64,000 nt of DNA from Chryseobacterium lactis (lineage in GTDB: Bacteria; Bacteroidota; Bacteroidia; Flavobacteriales; Weeksellaceae), in assembly GCF_003815875.1 (NCBI RefSeq), contig NZ_CP033924.1, positions 3,720,001 through 3,784,000 on the forward strand. Direction: 5' to 3'. A program made the position numbers and the translations under genes. The notes beneath the pieces were generated by a model, which saw only the letters and a list, made by a program, of their open reading frames with translations, made no database searches and was not told where the DNA came from. Positions 16,898 to 26,663 of this stretch are shown piece by piece. Position 1 is the stretch's first letter, and each line of letters opens with the position of its first letter.

Positions 16898-17808
16898 TTA
16901 GAAGATTGAAATACCATGAAATTGATTTTGTAAAATATACTCAATGTTTGGATCGTTCTGAACAGAGAAAATATACGGCAACCCGACATTTTTTAGATAT
17001 TACTTCGAAGAAACAATGGGAAGTTCTGGTATATAAAGATTACGAAGCGGTAATGCCGGTTCCTTTCATCAGAAAATATGGCGTCAAAATAGTCCATAAT
17101 CCGAAACTCTGCCAGCAGCTGGGCGTTTTTTCTGAGCAAGATCATGTGGAACTCAATGAGATTTTTTTAGATTATCTGGAAAAGAATTATTTGATCAGTC
17201 TATATCAATTTAATGATTCCAACAGGTTTCAAAGAGAAATCAGAACCAAGAAGAATTTTTTGATTTATCCTGATATTTACGACAATGTATTTGCGAGATA
17301 TTCTCCTAAAAGAAAAAGAAAATTACGGCTTGATGAAGATTCTTTAGACAAAGTGGATATCAGAGCAGTTACTTACGGTGACATTAGTACATTTATAAAA
17401 ACTCATGTTATAGGAGCAACTAAAGATGAGGATTTACCTGAGTTTATCAGAATTTATGAGCGTTTTTATGAATTAAATCGTCTGAGATTTTCAGCATTTT
17501 ATTATAATAACGAAATCATCAATGCTGTTGCTACCTATTCTGACTGCAATACAGTAGCTCTTTTGGGAACTTTTAACGATAAAAACTATGTGAAATTATC
17601 AGGAGCATCCATACTGATCGATAAGGTAATACAAGAAACAATTGAAACCTGTATCTTTGATTTTGAAGGCAGTGAACTTCCTAATATTGAAGAGTTTTTC
17701 AGAGGTTTTCGGCCGGAGCTTAAACCTTATGGGGTGATTGAAAATTCGAAGGAAAATCTGTTGAAAAAATTAGGCTACTTTTTTTTGACTGGGAAGAGTT
17801 TTTTATAA
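16894..17808 (+). CDS. Hypothetical FemAB/GNAT-like protein
   Basis: 304 residues, soluble, with a 4-base overlap (ATGA) with radC. It begins MIRRLKYHEIDFVKYTQCLDRS and contains ARYSPKRKRKLRLDED near residue 132 and FDFEGSELPNIEEFFRGF near residue 249. That last pattern, together with SGASILIDKVIQ, resembles the second half of FemAB-type acyltransferases. Assignment to that fold is tentative. If correct, it could transfer an amino acid or acyl group to an envelope component, which suits the neighbouring L,D-transpeptidase-like gene. Confidence 0.6.
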   Translation: MIRRLKYHEIDFVKYTQCLDRSEQRKYTATRHFLDITSKKQWEVLVYKDYEAVMPVPFIRKYGVKIVHNPKLCQQLGVFSEQDHVELNEIFLDYLEKNYLISLYQFNDSNRFQREIRTKKNFLIYPDIYDNVFARYSPKRKRKLRLDEDSLDKVDIRAVTYGDISTFIKTHVIGATKDEDLPEFIRIYERFYELNRLRFSAFYYNNEIINAVATYSDCNTVALLGTFNDKNYVKLSGASILIDKVIQETIETCIFDFEGSELPNIEEFFRGFRPELKPYGVIENSKENLLKKLGYFFLTGKSFL

Positions 17809-17869
17809 TTAAAGGAGCTGTTTCTGTGGAAAGGAAATATATGTCCAGACATAACCTTAAAAAAGTAAT

Positions 17870-19045
17870 ATGAAAAAAAGGGAAAACATTTTTGTTTTTA
17901 TATTTTCAATCTATGTATGCATCATGTCGTACTATTTGTATACCCACCAGTATTACAATACAGATATGGAAGCGTATATGGGATTGATCTACAAAACAGA
18001 ATATCCCGATATGAAGATTGAAGAGATTCATCATAAGGTCTATTCCGAATTGAAGGAAAAGAATCCTGATTTTGCAGGATTAGGGCCAGTGGATCCAATG
18101 GTAGAAGAGGTGGCAAAAGGGGAGAGCACCTACTATAAGATCCTATCTGAAAATCCTAAAGCATATGAAGAGGAATTGCCGCTTTTTGCTGTAAAACCAT
18201 TCTATAACTTTATGAATTGGTTATTTTTCAAACTTGGATTGGATGCGTCTGCCGCGACATTTCTGATTTCAGTCATTTCCTATGCACTGATTCTTATTTT
18301 AATATTTTGTTTTTTATTAAAAATCCTAAAAAATCATACCCTTGCTCTCATCATCACGGTTTTGATTTCACTATTCAAACCACTTTTAGAATCGAGCAGA
18401 CATGCCTCTCCCGATTCATTATCATGTCTGTTATTGCTGGCAAGCTTTTATACACTATTAATAAAGAGGATTTTTTTTTCGGCAACGATCTTCGCGGTAT
18501 TATGCATCTTAACCAGACCTGAGTATTTTATCTTTTATTCATTTCTGTATATTCTTATGTACTTTTATAGTGATAGATTTCAAATCGGAAAGAAGACATT
18601 ATTTCTATCGTATGGATACCTGTTTGCATCTTTTTTCCTGATTCAGTTTTTTAATCAGGTCTCGTGGTCCGTGTTGTTCATGAATCAATTTACAAAAGTT
18701 CAGATTTATCCTATCTCACAACCGGATCAGTTTTATTTCTCCGACTATTTTCAGTTTATTAAAAGGAATATAATGCTGGAGTTCAATTCTTCTTATTTTC
18801 CGCTTTTGCTGATCTTCATTGTTATTATTCTAGCTCATAATTTTTCTCTCCGAAATAGAAAAAATCAGATTCAGTGTTTGTTTTTTGTGATTATTTATGC
18901 TTCTGTTTTTTTAAGATTTTTAATTTTTCCGTCTTTGGTCAACAGGATGATGATAGGCTTTTACCTTTTAATTATACTGTCTATGGTCTATATACAGAAT
19001 TCTAAAGTGGATATGTTTAAAAACTCTTTAGAACACGGAAAATAA
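17870..19045 (+). CDS. Multi-spanning membrane protein, possible GT-C glycosyltransferase
   Basis: 391 residues with about nine membrane helices. The first helix is followed by a periplasmic loop with NTDMEAYMG, a D-x-E pattern in the place where GT-C transferases keep their catalytic acidic motif. TRPEYFIFYSFLYIL in the middle is also typical of polytopic glycosyltransferase-like proteins. No lipid carrier or partner gene is adjacent. Family membership is an inference from topology and one motif. Confidence 0.55.
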   Translation: MKKRENIFVFIFSIYVCIMSYYLYTHQYYNTDMEAYMGLIYKTEYPDMKIEEIHHKVYSELKEKNPDFAGLGPVDPMVEEVAKGESTYYKILSENPKAYEEELPLFAVKPFYNFMNWLFFKLGLDASAATFLISVISYALILILIFCFLLKILKNHTLALIITVLISLFKPLLESSRHASPDSLSCLLLLASFYTLLIKRIFFSATIFAVLCILTRPEYFIFYSFLYILMYFYSDRFQIGKKTLFLSYGYLFASFFLIQFFNQVSWSVLFMNQFTKVQIYPISQPDQFYFSDYFQFIKRNIMLEFNSSYFPLLLIFIVIILAHNFSLRNRKNQIQCLFFVIIYASVFLRFLIFPSLVNRMMIGFYLLIILSMVYIQNSKVDMFKNSLEHGK

Positions 19046-19049
19046 TTAG

Positions 19050-19057
19050 TAATTTTG
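19050..19057 (+). promoter_or_regulatory. -7 element TAATTTTG upstream of the 19.1-kb hypothetical gene
   Basis: Exact TAnnTTTG match 4 bases after the previous stop codon and 12 bases before the ATG at 19070; it argues against the longer frame starting at 19055. Confidence 0.5.
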
Positions 19058-19069
19058 CAGTCTAAAATT

Positions 19070-19582
19070 ATGGCAAGTTTTTCAGGATATCTACCGTATG
19101 CATTTGCATTGATAATTGCAATCCCTTTTTTGGTTTTGCTCAGACAATTTGTACATTCATATATTACCCTTAAAAATCAGGAAATCAAACTTCTTACCGT
19201 GAAGTCAAATTCAGAAAATAAAGCCCATTCTTATGAAAGGATGACTTTATTTCTTGACAGGATAAAGCCTTCCAATCTTATTCAGAAATTTGACAGAAAT
19301 TTGGCAGTGCATGAGTTTATCTTCCTGACGGAAAAGTCTATCAATGAGGAGTTTGAGTACAATTCGTCACAACAACTGTATATTACAAAACATTCCTGGA
19401 AGAATATTGTAGACTCCAAAAATGCCGTTATAGAGCTACTTCACAGAACCTATGACGGAGTGAAAGGAAATGTGGAACTGGATGAATTCAAGACCATTTT
19501 CATCATGAATTACATGGAAAGCAATGATTATATTGCAGAAACCATAGAAGATTTAAGAAAAGAAATTTTAATAATAACTTAA
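19070..19582 (+). CDS. Conserved hypothetical protein with N-terminal membrane anchor
   Basis: 170 residues. One membrane helix at about residues 8-28 is followed by a cytoplasmic domain with mixed alpha/beta character (LFLDRIKPSNLIQKFDRNLA near residue 60). I do not recognise a characterised family. It ends 18 bases before the inorganic pyrophosphatase gene and may be co-transcribed with it. The start at 19070 follows from the -7 element position. Confidence 0.7.
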   Translation: MASFSGYLPYAFALIIAIPFLVLLRQFVHSYITLKNQEIKLLTVKSNSENKAHSYERMTLFLDRIKPSNLIQKFDRNLAVHEFIFLTEKSINEEFEYNSSQQLYITKHSWKNIVDSKNAVIELLHRTYDGVKGNVELDEFKTIFIMNYMESNDYIAETIEDLRKEILIIT

Positions 19583-19600
19583 AAAATAACAGATAAAATA

Positions 19601-20212
19601 ATGATTCCAAATTTTAAAGCACATCCATGGCACGGGATTTCTGCAGGAGAGGATGCACCGAATGTTGTCAACGTATTTGTGGAAATCGTACCTTCAGATA
19701 CTATCAAATATGAAGTAGATAAAGAGACAGGATATTTAAAGGTAGACAGGCCACAGAAGTTTTCTAACATTATTCCGGCTTTATATGGTTTTGTTCCAAG
19801 AACATATTGTCATAATGAAGTGATGAAACTTGCAATAGAAGCAGGAGCTGATGATGTAACAATGGGAGATCATGATCCGCTTGATATCTGTGTATTAAGC
19901 TCTCACAATATCCATGCAGGAGGTTTATTGATGGAAGCTATTCCAATCGGAGGGTTTAAAATGATCGACGGTGGTGAAGCTGATGATAAAATTGTTGCTG
20001 TAATGATCAATGACCATGCATTTGGACATTTCAGAGATATTACTGAATTACCTGAAGCAGAAGTAAAAAGATTGATGCACTACTTCTTAACCTATAAAAA
20101 CTTACCGGATGAGCCTGCAAAATGCAGAATCCAGGAAGTATATGGTGCAGAACATGCCAGAAAAGTAATCAAAGCTTCTCAGGCTGATTATGCTGAAAAA
20201 TTCGGAGGATAA
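19601..20212 (+). CDS. ppa: Soluble inorganic pyrophosphatase, family I
   Basis: 203 residues. The family I signature is present as GDHDPLDICVL (about residues 89-99), with further metal-binding acidic residues in DGGEADDKIVAV. It hydrolyses pyrophosphate to two phosphates in the cytoplasm. The next gene is a membrane pyrophosphatase, so the cell has both a heat-releasing and an ion-pumping route for the same substrate encoded side by side. Confidence 0.95.
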   Translation: MIPNFKAHPWHGISAGEDAPNVVNVFVEIVPSDTIKYEVDKETGYLKVDRPQKFSNIIPALYGFVPRTYCHNEVMKLAIEAGADDVTMGDHDPLDICVLSSHNIHAGGLLMEAIPIGGFKMIDGGEADDKIVAVMINDHAFGHFRDITELPEAEVKRLMHYFLTYKNLPDEPAKCRIQEVYGAEHARKVIKASQADYAEKFGG

Positions 20213-20541
20213 TATTCTCAGAATGATATACAATACAAAGGGTAAACGGGAAACTGTTTATCCTTTTTTGTTGATAATCAATCCTGTTATTGGTAGTATT
20301 TAGGGGAAAAGTTTCCTCAATATCCTTGTCACTTTATTTAATCTATAATGGGTTAAAATTCTTTGTATATTCCTGTTTACAGTTGCTTTTTGACAACTTC
20401 CGAGCCCTTATTATTAATGATAATATTTTTTATTCTGCCATCTTTTTTTTACTGATAAGCGCCGAACTCTCAAATTTTTTAATACTTTCATGGTAATTAT
20501 TTATTATATTTAATTTTCTATTACCAAAAAAATATTAAACT
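20213..20541 (+). other. Intergenic region between ppa and hppA
   Basis: About 329 bases. It starts with the ppa terminator (20237-20269). The rest is AT-rich with no exact promoter match. A 68-codon open frame (20290-20496) has no recognisable motif and unusual composition and is not called. Confidence 0.5.
20237..20269 (+). terminator. Rho-independent terminator after ppa
   Basis: AAAGGGTAAAC (20237-20247) pairs with GTTTATCCTTT (20256-20266) with one G-U pair, then a T-run. Confidence 0.85.
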
Positions 20542-23277
20542 ATGGATCTATTTATGTTAGTGCCAGTTTTTGGTGTCATCGCTTTACTGTATACTTTTTT
20601 TCAGAGTAACTGGGTTACCAAACAGAATGCAGGAAATGAAAAAATGAAGATAATCAGCGGTCACATTGCTGATGGTGCCATGGCTTTTTTAAAAGCTGAA
20701 TACAAAATTTTAACCTACTTTGTGGTCATTGTAGCCATTCTATTGGCAGTGATGGGTTCCACCAATGCCAACTCCCATTGGAGTATAGGAATCGCCTTTG
20801 CTGTTGGAGCTATATTTTCTGCCTCGGCAGGTTTTATAGGAATGAAAATCGCCACAAAGGCTAATGTAAGAACTGCAGAAGCCGCAAGAACATCCCTATC
20901 AAAAGCATTGAAAGTCTCTTTTACCGGAGGATCAGTGATGGGAATGGGTGTGGCAGGATTAGCGGTTTTAGGATTAGGAGCACTTTTCCTGATTATTAAA
21001 CAGATTTTTGCACCGGATGCTACTGTAGATTCCCATGAAATGGAAAAGACGATTGAAATTCTTACCGGGTTTTCCCTGGGTGCTGAATCTATCGCTCTTT
21101 TTGCCAGAGTAGGTGGTGGTATTTATACAAAAGCAGCAGATGTAGGAGCCGACTTAGTAGGGAAAGTAGAGGCCGGTATTCCTGAAGATGATCCCAGAAA
21201 TCCCGCTACCATTGCAGACAATGTAGGAGATAACGTAGGAGACGTTGCAGGGATGGGTGCTGACCTTTTTGGATCCTATGTGGCAACTGTTCTGGCAACA
21301 ATGGTGTTGGGAAGAGAAACAATTTCGGTAGATTCATTCGGTGGCTTTGCACCCATTTTGTTACCTATGCTTATAGCAGGAACAGGAATTATTTTTTCCA
21401 TGATAGGAACTTTATTTGTGAAAATTAATGATAATGAGGGTTCATCCACATCCAGTGTACAGAATGCATTAAACTTAGGAAACTGGGGAAGTATTGTTAT
21501 TACTGCTATAGCTTCCTATTTTCTGGTAACCTATATTCTTCCTGATAAAATGATTCTCAGAGGCCATGAATTCACCAAAATGGGCGTTTTCGGAGCAATC
21601 ATGGTTGGATTGGTCGTAGGAACGTTAATGAGTATTATTACTGAATATTATACAGCCATGGGCAAAAGACCTGTTTCCAGTATTGTGAGACAATCTTCAA
21701 CCGGCCATGCAACCAATATTATCGGTGGGCTTTCTGTAGGGATGGAATCCACCTTACTTCCAATTATTGTATTGGCAGGAGGAATCTATGGTTCTTATTT
21801 ATGCGCCGGACTGTACGGAGTGGCTATTGCTGCTGCAGGGATGATGGCAACTACAGCAATGCAGCTGGCTATTGACGCTTTCGGACCTATTGCAGACAAT
21901 GCAGGAGGAATTGCCGAAATGAGTGAACTTCCTAAAGAAGTACGTGAAAAAACAGACATTCTCGATGCTGTAGGAAATACAACCGCTGCAACCGGAAAAG
22001 GTTTTGCTATTGCTTCAGCAGCATTAACTGCCTTAGCTTTGTTCGCTGCCTTTGTAGGTATTGCAGGGATTGACGGTATTGATATCTACAGAGCAGATGT
22101 TCTGGCAGGATTATTCGTAGGCGGAATGATTCCGTTTATTTTCTCCTCTTTAGCAATAACGGCAGTGGGACAGGCTGCTATGGCTATGGTAGAAGAAGTA
22201 AGAAGACAATTCCGTGAGATTCCGGGGATATTGGAAGGAAAAGCTCAGCCCGAATATGAAAAATGCGTTGCTATTTCTACAGACGCTTCCATTAGAAAAA
22301 TGATGTTACCGGGAGCTATTGCTATCATATCACCTTTACTGATCGGATTTATTTTCGGACCTGAAGTATTGGGTGGATTTTTAGCGGGAGCAACAGTAAC
22401 CGGTGTTTTGATGGGAATGTTTCAGAATAATGCCGGAGGTGCCTGGGATAATGCCAAGAAATCTTTTGAAAAAGGAGTGGATATTAATGGCCAGACTTAT
22501 TACAAAGGATCCGAACCTCATAAAGCTTCTGTAACCGGAGATACTGTGGGAGATCCGTTTAAAGATACTTCAGGACCGTCAATGAACATTCTGATCAAAT
22601 TAATGTCAATCGTTTCATTGGTTATTGCGCCAACGTTAGCGGTTTTGCATAAAGATAAAATTGAAGCCAACAGAAAGGCAAAAATTGAAGCTTTAACCGG
22701 GGTTTCTACCGATCACTCTGCTACAGGAAGCGTTGATCAATCCTCTTTAGCACTCACTCCAAATGAAGTGAAAGGACATCTTAATGAAAATGGTGATTTT
22801 GTATATGAAACCGGGACTATTCAGAAAATTAAACTCGCCGGCGGAAAAACAATTGCGATTGGCGAAGGAAGTCAGATATACCAGTTATACAACGCTGTGA
22901 ACAAAAAAGATCAGACCATTGTTGATCCCAATAAATGGTATACCATCCAAAATCTTTATTTCGAAACCGGATCCAGTGATCTGAAAGCCGGCTATGAAAT
23001 GCAGCTGAACAACCTGGCAGAAATTTTAAATGCTTATCCTGATTTAAAAATAAAACTGGGCGGATATACAGACAACAGCGGAAATGAAGAAAGCAATCAG
23101 AAATTATCGAATCTGAGAGCCCAGACAGCAAAACTTAAGTTGCTTGAACTTGGAATCTCTGCAGACAGGGTAGAAGCTGAAGGCTATGGCTCACAACATC
23201 CGATCTGTGAGGCCAATGACACCGACGAATGTAAGGCCAAAAACAGAAGAATTGACGTAAGAGTTTTAGCACTTTAA
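20542..23277 (+). CDS. hppA: Membrane-bound ion-pumping pyrophosphatase fused to an OmpA-type peptidoglycan-binding domain
   Basis: 911 residues. Residues 1 to about 700 form the 16-helix pyrophosphatase, with the substrate loop [19 protein letters not shown] followed by NVGDVAG, and the [11 protein letters not shown] segment. [10 protein letters not shown] carries Ala where potassium-independent enzymes have Lys, so the potassium-dependent class is expected. Residues about 800-911 are an OmpA C-terminal domain: [33 protein letters not shown] and KNRRIDVRV. Typical family length is about 660-770. Both termini of these pumps face the periplasm, so the added domain could anchor the pump to peptidoglycan. 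Proton versus sodium specificity is not decided here. A terminator follows. Confidence 0.94.
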   Translation: MDLFMLVPVFGVIALLYTFFQSNWVTKQNAGNEKMKIISGHIADGAMAFLKAEYKILTYFVVIVAILLAVMGSTNANSHWSIGIAFAVGAIFSASAGFIGMKIATKANVRTAEAARTSLSKALKVSFTGGSVMGMGVAGLAVLGLGALFLIIKQIFAPDATVDSHEMEKTIEILTGFSLGAESIALFARVGGGIYTKAADVGADLVGKVEAGIPEDDPRNPATIADNVGDNVGDVAGMGADLFGSYVATVLATMVLGRETISVDSFGGFAPILLPMLIAGTGIIFSMIGTLFVKINDNEGSSTSSVQNALNLGNWGSIVITAIASYFLVTYILPDKMILRGHEFTKMGVFGAIMVGLVVGTLMSIITEYYTAMGKRPVSSIVRQSSTGHATNIIGGLSVGMESTLLPIIVLAGGIYGSYLCAGLYGVAIAAAGMMATTAMQLAIDAFGPIADNAGGIAEMSELPKEVREKTDILDAVGNTTAATGKGFAIASAALTALALFAAFVGIAGIDGIDIYRADVLAGLFVGGMIPFIFSSLAITAVGQAAMAMVEEVRRQFREIPGILEGKAQPEYEKCVAISTDASIRKMMLPGAIAIISPLLIGFIFGPEVLGGFLAGATVTGVLMGMFQNNAGGAWDNAKKSFEKGVDINGQTYYKGSEPHKASVTGDTVGDPFKDTSGPSMNILIKLMSIVSLVIAPTLAVLHKDKIEANRKAKIEALTGVSTDHSATGSVDQSSLALTPNEVKGHLNENGDFVYETGTIQKIKLAGGKTIAIGEGSQIYQLYNAVNKKDQTIVDPNKWYTIQNLYFETGSSDLKAGYEMQLNNLAEILNAYPDLKIKLGGYTDNSGNEESNQKLSNLRAQTAKLKLLELGISADRVEAEGYGSQHPICEANDTDECKAKNRRIDVRVLAL

Positions 23278-23298
23278 AAATCAATCCAAAAAAATAAG

Positions 23299-23327
23299 TA
23301 AAGCACTGCAATAGCGGTGCTTTTTTG
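23299..23327 (+). terminator. Rho-independent terminator after hppA
   Basis: AAGCACTGC (23301-23309) pairs with GCGGTGCTT (23314-23322), with one G-U pair, followed by a T-run. Confidence 0.88.
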
Positions 23328-23352
23328 TATTTAGAACGTAAAATATTTAAAG

Positions 23353-24492
23353 TCAAAGATTTTTTCTAAGATGCTCCAAAGCCTGGATAATCAATTCATC
23401 TTTTTTGGCAAAACTGAACCTGATATAATCTGAATCTTGTCTTTCATTATAAAATGCAGAAAGTGGAAGACAGGCTACTTTTTTTTCGATTGTCAGCCAT
23501 TTTGAGAACTCGACATCAGTCATTGTTTTTGAAATATTCCGGAAATTAACGATCTGAAAAACACTGCCCTCTGCCTGTTGTTCAACCTCCAATGGCGTAT
23601 CTTTAATCAGTTCATTGAAAATATTCCTTTTTCTCTGCATCATTTCCTTATTGACAGAAGGATCAAATACCTCAAGATATCTTGCTAAAGCATATTGCGC
23701 CGGAGCATTGGCACTGTAAGAAATATATTGCTGATGACATTGAAATAAAGATGTTAAATCTTTGGATGCAAGCATGTAACTGACTTTCCATCCCGAAGTA
23801 TGAAACATCTTTCCAAATGAAAAAATACAAAATGTTCTGTCTTTAAGACCCGGATGGATAAATGAACTGTAATGTTCAACACCGTCATAGCAATACATAT
23901 CGTAAATTTCTTCTGAAATCAGATAGATTTCTTGGTTTTTAATCAACTCATATAATGTATTCCAATCGCTTTGCTTCCATATTTTTCCTGTTGGATTTTG
24001 GGGAGAATTGATAATAATAGCCTTTGTCTTTTCAGAGATACAGCTTTCTAAATTTTCCCAATTGATAAGAAAGTTATCATCAAGATCACAATACACCGGA
24101 ACCCCACCATTCATCACGACTGATGGAGCATAAGTATAATAGGAAGGTTGTATGATGATCACTTCATCTCCTTGATTTAAAACTGATTTAAGTGCCGTAT
24201 GTAAAGCAAAAGTTGCACAGGGAACCACTGTCACTTCTTGCCTGGTAAGGAAGATGCTGTTTTCTCTTTTTGCATTAAATCTGATAATATTTTCTATCAA
24301 TAACGGATTGCCGGAAAGAGGTTCATAATGGTGGGTATCAAGATCCGCAGACTCTTTTAAAAACAATCTCAGTCTTTCATCAATATCAAAATCCGGAAGA
24401 CCTAAAGACAGATCAAAGCTCCCATGCCTTTGGGCCAGCTCAGACATTTCCGTAAAAAAGGAATAATGAGTAAAACTGTTTATTCTTTTCAT
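23353..24492 (-). CDS. PLP-dependent aminotransferase, class I/II (methionine aminotransferase-like)
   Basis: 379 residues. SFGKMFHTSGWKVSYM carries the Schiff-base lysine; INSPQNPTGK and LSLGLPDFD are the usual substrate-site segments. The family includes YbdL-type methionine/kynurenine aminotransferases. The start at 24492 is favoured because a -7 element (TATATTTG, 24515-24508) would place transcription close to 24502, leaving the alternative ATG at 24501 without a leader. It stands alone on the minus strand. Confidence 0.88.
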   Translation of the reverse strand: MKRINSFTHYSFFTEMSELAQRHGSFDLSLGLPDFDIDERLRLFLKESADLDTHHYEPLSGNPLLIENIIRFNAKRENSIFLTRQEVTVVPCATFALHTALKSVLNQGDEVIIIQPSYYTYAPSVVMNGGVPVYCDLDDNFLINWENLESCISEKTKAIIINSPQNPTGKIWKQSDWNTLYELIKNQEIYLISEEIYDMYCYDGVEHYSSFIHPGLKDRTFCIFSFGKMFHTSGWKVSYMLASKDLTSLFQCHQQYISYSANAPAQYALARYLEVFDPSVNKEMMQRKRNIFNELIKDTPLEVEQQAEGSVFQIVNFRNISKTMTDVEFSKWLTIEKKVACLPLSAFYNERQDSDYIRFSFAKKDELIIQALEHLRKNL

Positions 24493-24507
24493 CTTTTGCA
24501 TTTAAAC

Positions 24508-24515
24508 CAAATATA
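24508..24515 (-). promoter_or_regulatory. -7 element TATATTTG of the aminotransferase gene
   Basis: Exact TAnnTTTG match on the minus strand, 15 bases before the ATG at 24492. Confidence 0.5.
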
Positions 24516-24577
24516 ATGAAAATAACATTTCATGGGGATTTAAATAAAAATTGTTATTTTTAAGAAATTTATTCCAC

Positions 24578-25618
24578 ATGAAAAAACTACTTATACCGCT
24601 ATTTTCTATTGTTTTGCTTTCCAGTTGTGCAACAGCAAAAGTGTCTGATGGAAATGCATCACCTCCTGTTTCTACAAAACATGACAAGGCCTTTACTAAT
24701 GCTTATAAAGCCATTAAAGCTGAAGATTTAAAAAAGAACTTGTATGTGATTGCTGCCGATGATATGGAAGGAAGAGATACAGGAAGTCCGGGACAGAAAA
24801 GAGCAGGCGTATATATTACCAACTATTATAAAAATCTGGGAATTTCTCATCCCAAGGCTTTAAGTTCTTATTATCAGAAAGTTCCATCTGATTTCATGAA
24901 GAAAAGAGGTGGAGGAAATCTTCCCGATTCTGAAAATATTCTGGCTTTTATAGAAGGAAGTGAAAAACCTGAGGAAATTGTAGTCGTATCAGCTCACTAT
25001 GACCACGTAGGAGTTAAAAATGGTGTGGTTTACAATGGAGCTGATGATGACGGTAGCGGAACTGTGGCCGTAATGGAAATTGCAAAAGCTTTTCAGGAGG
25101 CTAAGAAAGCAGGAAACGGACCTAAGCGATCGATGTTGTTTCTCCATGTAACAGGGGAAGAGCATGGTTTGTTCGGATCTGAATATTATTCTGAAAATCC
25201 TGTTTTCCCATTGGCAAATACTGTGGTTGACCTAAATATTGACATGATTGGACGTGATGATCCTGCCAACAGAGGAAAGCAGTATGTGTATGTCATTGGT
25301 TCTGAAATGTTAAGCTCTCAATTGAAAGTTATTAATGAAGCAGCCAATAAGAGAACCAACAATCTTGAATTGAATTATAAATATGATGATCTTAATGATC
25401 CAGAGCAATTGTACTACCGTTCAGATCATTATAATTTTGCCAAGCATAATATTCCGGTTGCCTTTTTCTTTGACGGAATTCATGAAGATTATCACAAGCC
25501 GACAGATAAACCGGATAAGATTGATTATCAGCTATTGGAAAAAAGAACGCAACTTGTTTTCACTACAGCCTGGGATATTGCCAACAGAGCAGAAAGGATT
25601 GTGGTGGATAAGAAATAA
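24578..25618 (+). CDS. M28-family zinc metallopeptidase, lipoprotein
   Basis: 346 residues. The leader ends in LLSSC, a lipobox, which decides the start at 24578. Zinc ligands and catalytic acids are visible: SAHYDHVG, NGADDDGSG, TGEEHGLFGSEYY, NIDMIGRDD and the last His in GIHEDYHKPTD. The family comprises aminopeptidases that act outside the cytoplasm. A long-armed terminator follows. Specificity is not shown. Confidence 0.93.
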   Translation: MKKLLIPLFSIVLLSSCATAKVSDGNASPPVSTKHDKAFTNAYKAIKAEDLKKNLYVIAADDMEGRDTGSPGQKRAGVYITNYYKNLGISHPKALSSYYQKVPSDFMKKRGGGNLPDSENILAFIEGSEKPEEIVVVSAHYDHVGVKNGVVYNGADDDGSGTVAVMEIAKAFQEAKKAGNGPKRSMLFLHVTGEEHGLFGSEYYSENPVFPLANTVVDLNIDMIGRDDPANRGKQYVYVIGSEMLSSQLKVINEAANKRTNNLELNYKYDDLNDPEQLYYRSDHYNFAKHNIPVAFFFDGIHEDYHKPTDKPDKIDYQLLEKRTQLVFTTAWDIANRAERIVVDKK

Positions 25619-25645
25619 TCTTAATTAAATAACAATACAACAAAG

Positions 25646-25694
25646 GTGCAATTTTTATATGATCTGTGATAAGGTTTTAGAAATTGCACTTTTT
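25646..25694 (+). terminator. Terminator-like hairpin after the M28 peptidase gene
   Basis: GTGCAATTT (25646-25654) pairs perfectly with AAATTGCAC (25681-25689), followed by TTTTT; the loop of 26 bases is long. Confidence 0.6.
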
Positions 25695-25738
25695 CAATTA
25701 CTAATAAAAGCGTAAAGAACCTTGAACAACTGGAAAAA

Positions 25739-26101
25739 ATGACAAAACATATTAAATCAATCAGACCGTTTGTTGGAGCTCAGGATTTTAACATAAGCAG
25801 AAGCTTTTATAAAGATCTCGGATTTGAAGAGATTATTCTTGAACCCAGACTTTCTCTGTTTAAAAGAGAAGAAATAGGCTTTTATCTTCAGGACTATTAT
25901 ACCAAAGACTGGATCGAAAATACCATGATCTTTATGGAAGTGGCAGATACCGATGAGTTCTGGAAGGAAATATTGTCTTTAGATTTAAAGGATAAATACG
26001 AAAATGTAAAATTTACACCCATTCGAACTATGGAATGGGGAAAAGAATGTTTTGTACATGATCCGTCTGGTATTTTGTGGCATTTTGGTGAATTTTTTTA
26101 A
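25739..26101 (+). CDS. VOC-superfamily (glyoxalase/bleomycin-resistance-like) protein
   Basis: 120 residues with one betaalphabetabetabeta repeat pair of the vicinal oxygen chelate fold: SIRPFVGAQDFNISRSFYKDLGF at the start and GKECFVHDPSGILWHFGEF at the end. The common VOC metal ligands are only partly present, so enzymatic activity is uncertain. The endonuclease V-like gene follows 10 bases later, suggesting a two-gene transcript. Confidence 0.82.
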   Translation: MTKHIKSIRPFVGAQDFNISRSFYKDLGFEEIILEPRLSLFKREEIGFYLQDYYTKDWIENTMIFMEVADTDEFWKEILSLDLKDKYENVKFTPIRTMEWGKECFVHDPSGILWHFGEFF

Positions 26102-26111
26102 TATAAAAAAT

Positions 26112-26612
26112 ATGATTTACGCATTTGATACCTACTATTATGAGGACTATGCCAATACGGTTTGCATTGCATTCGAAAACTGGATGTCTGAAAAAGAAGT
26201 AGAAGTTTTTACCGAACAGACTCCGGTAAGTTCAGAGTACGAAAGTGGCGCTTTTTATAAAAGAGAATTGCCGTGTATCCTGAGTTTATTGAATAAAATA
26301 GTTTTAAAAAAAGGCGATGTCATTATTGTTGATGGTTACGTTACCCTTGATAATGATGGGAAAATTGGCTTAGGCGGTCATCTGTATAAAGCTTTAGACG
26401 AACAATATGCAATTGTAGGAATTGCAAAGAACGGATTTGCTACACCCGACTCTCAAAGAAGAGATGTACATCGTGGGGAAAGTAAAACACCACTATATTT
26501 AACAGCCAAAGGAATTGATGTGGATGAAGTGCAGGAGATGCTAAAGCAGATGCACGGAGAATATAGAATTCCTACCTTATTAAAGAAACTTGATCAGCTA
26601 AGCAGATCATAA
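26112..26612 (+). CDS. Endonuclease V-like protein, short form
   Basis: 166 residues, shorter than canonical endonuclease V (about 220). Landmarks are MIYAFDTYYYED at the N-terminus (first acidic position), DVIIVDGYVTLDNDGKIGLGGHLY in the middle and GIAKNGF followed by R/K-rich turns. Canonical enzymes cleave next to deoxyinosine or inosine in RNA. The N-terminal part is reduced and the DVSY-type motif differs, so activity on inosine is uncertain. The start at 26112 gives a compact domain; the longer frame overlaps the upstream gene. Confidence 0.72.
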   Translation: MIYAFDTYYYEDYANTVCIAFENWMSEKEVEVFTEQTPVSSEYESGAFYKRELPCILSLLNKIVLKKGDVIIVDGYVTLDNDGKIGLGGHLYKALDEQYAIVGIAKNGFATPDSQRRDVHRGESKTPLYLTAKGIDVDEVQEMLKQMHGEYRIPTLLKKLDQLSRS

Positions 26613-26622
26613 AATCAAATAT

Positions 26623-26651
26623 AAATCTTACTTTATAAGTGAGATTTTTTC
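26623..26651 (+). terminator. Terminator after the endonuclease V-like gene
   Basis: AAATCTTACTT (26623-26633) pairs with AAGTGAGATTT (26637-26647), one G-U pair, then T-rich sequence. Confidence 0.75.
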
Positions 26652-26663
26652 ATGTGCAAGAAT

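Noticed and set aside
20290..20496. 68-codon plus-strand open frame between ppa and hppA
   Set aside because: Hydrophobic AT-driven translation with no recognisable motif, no promoter match and no conservation clue; treated as chance.
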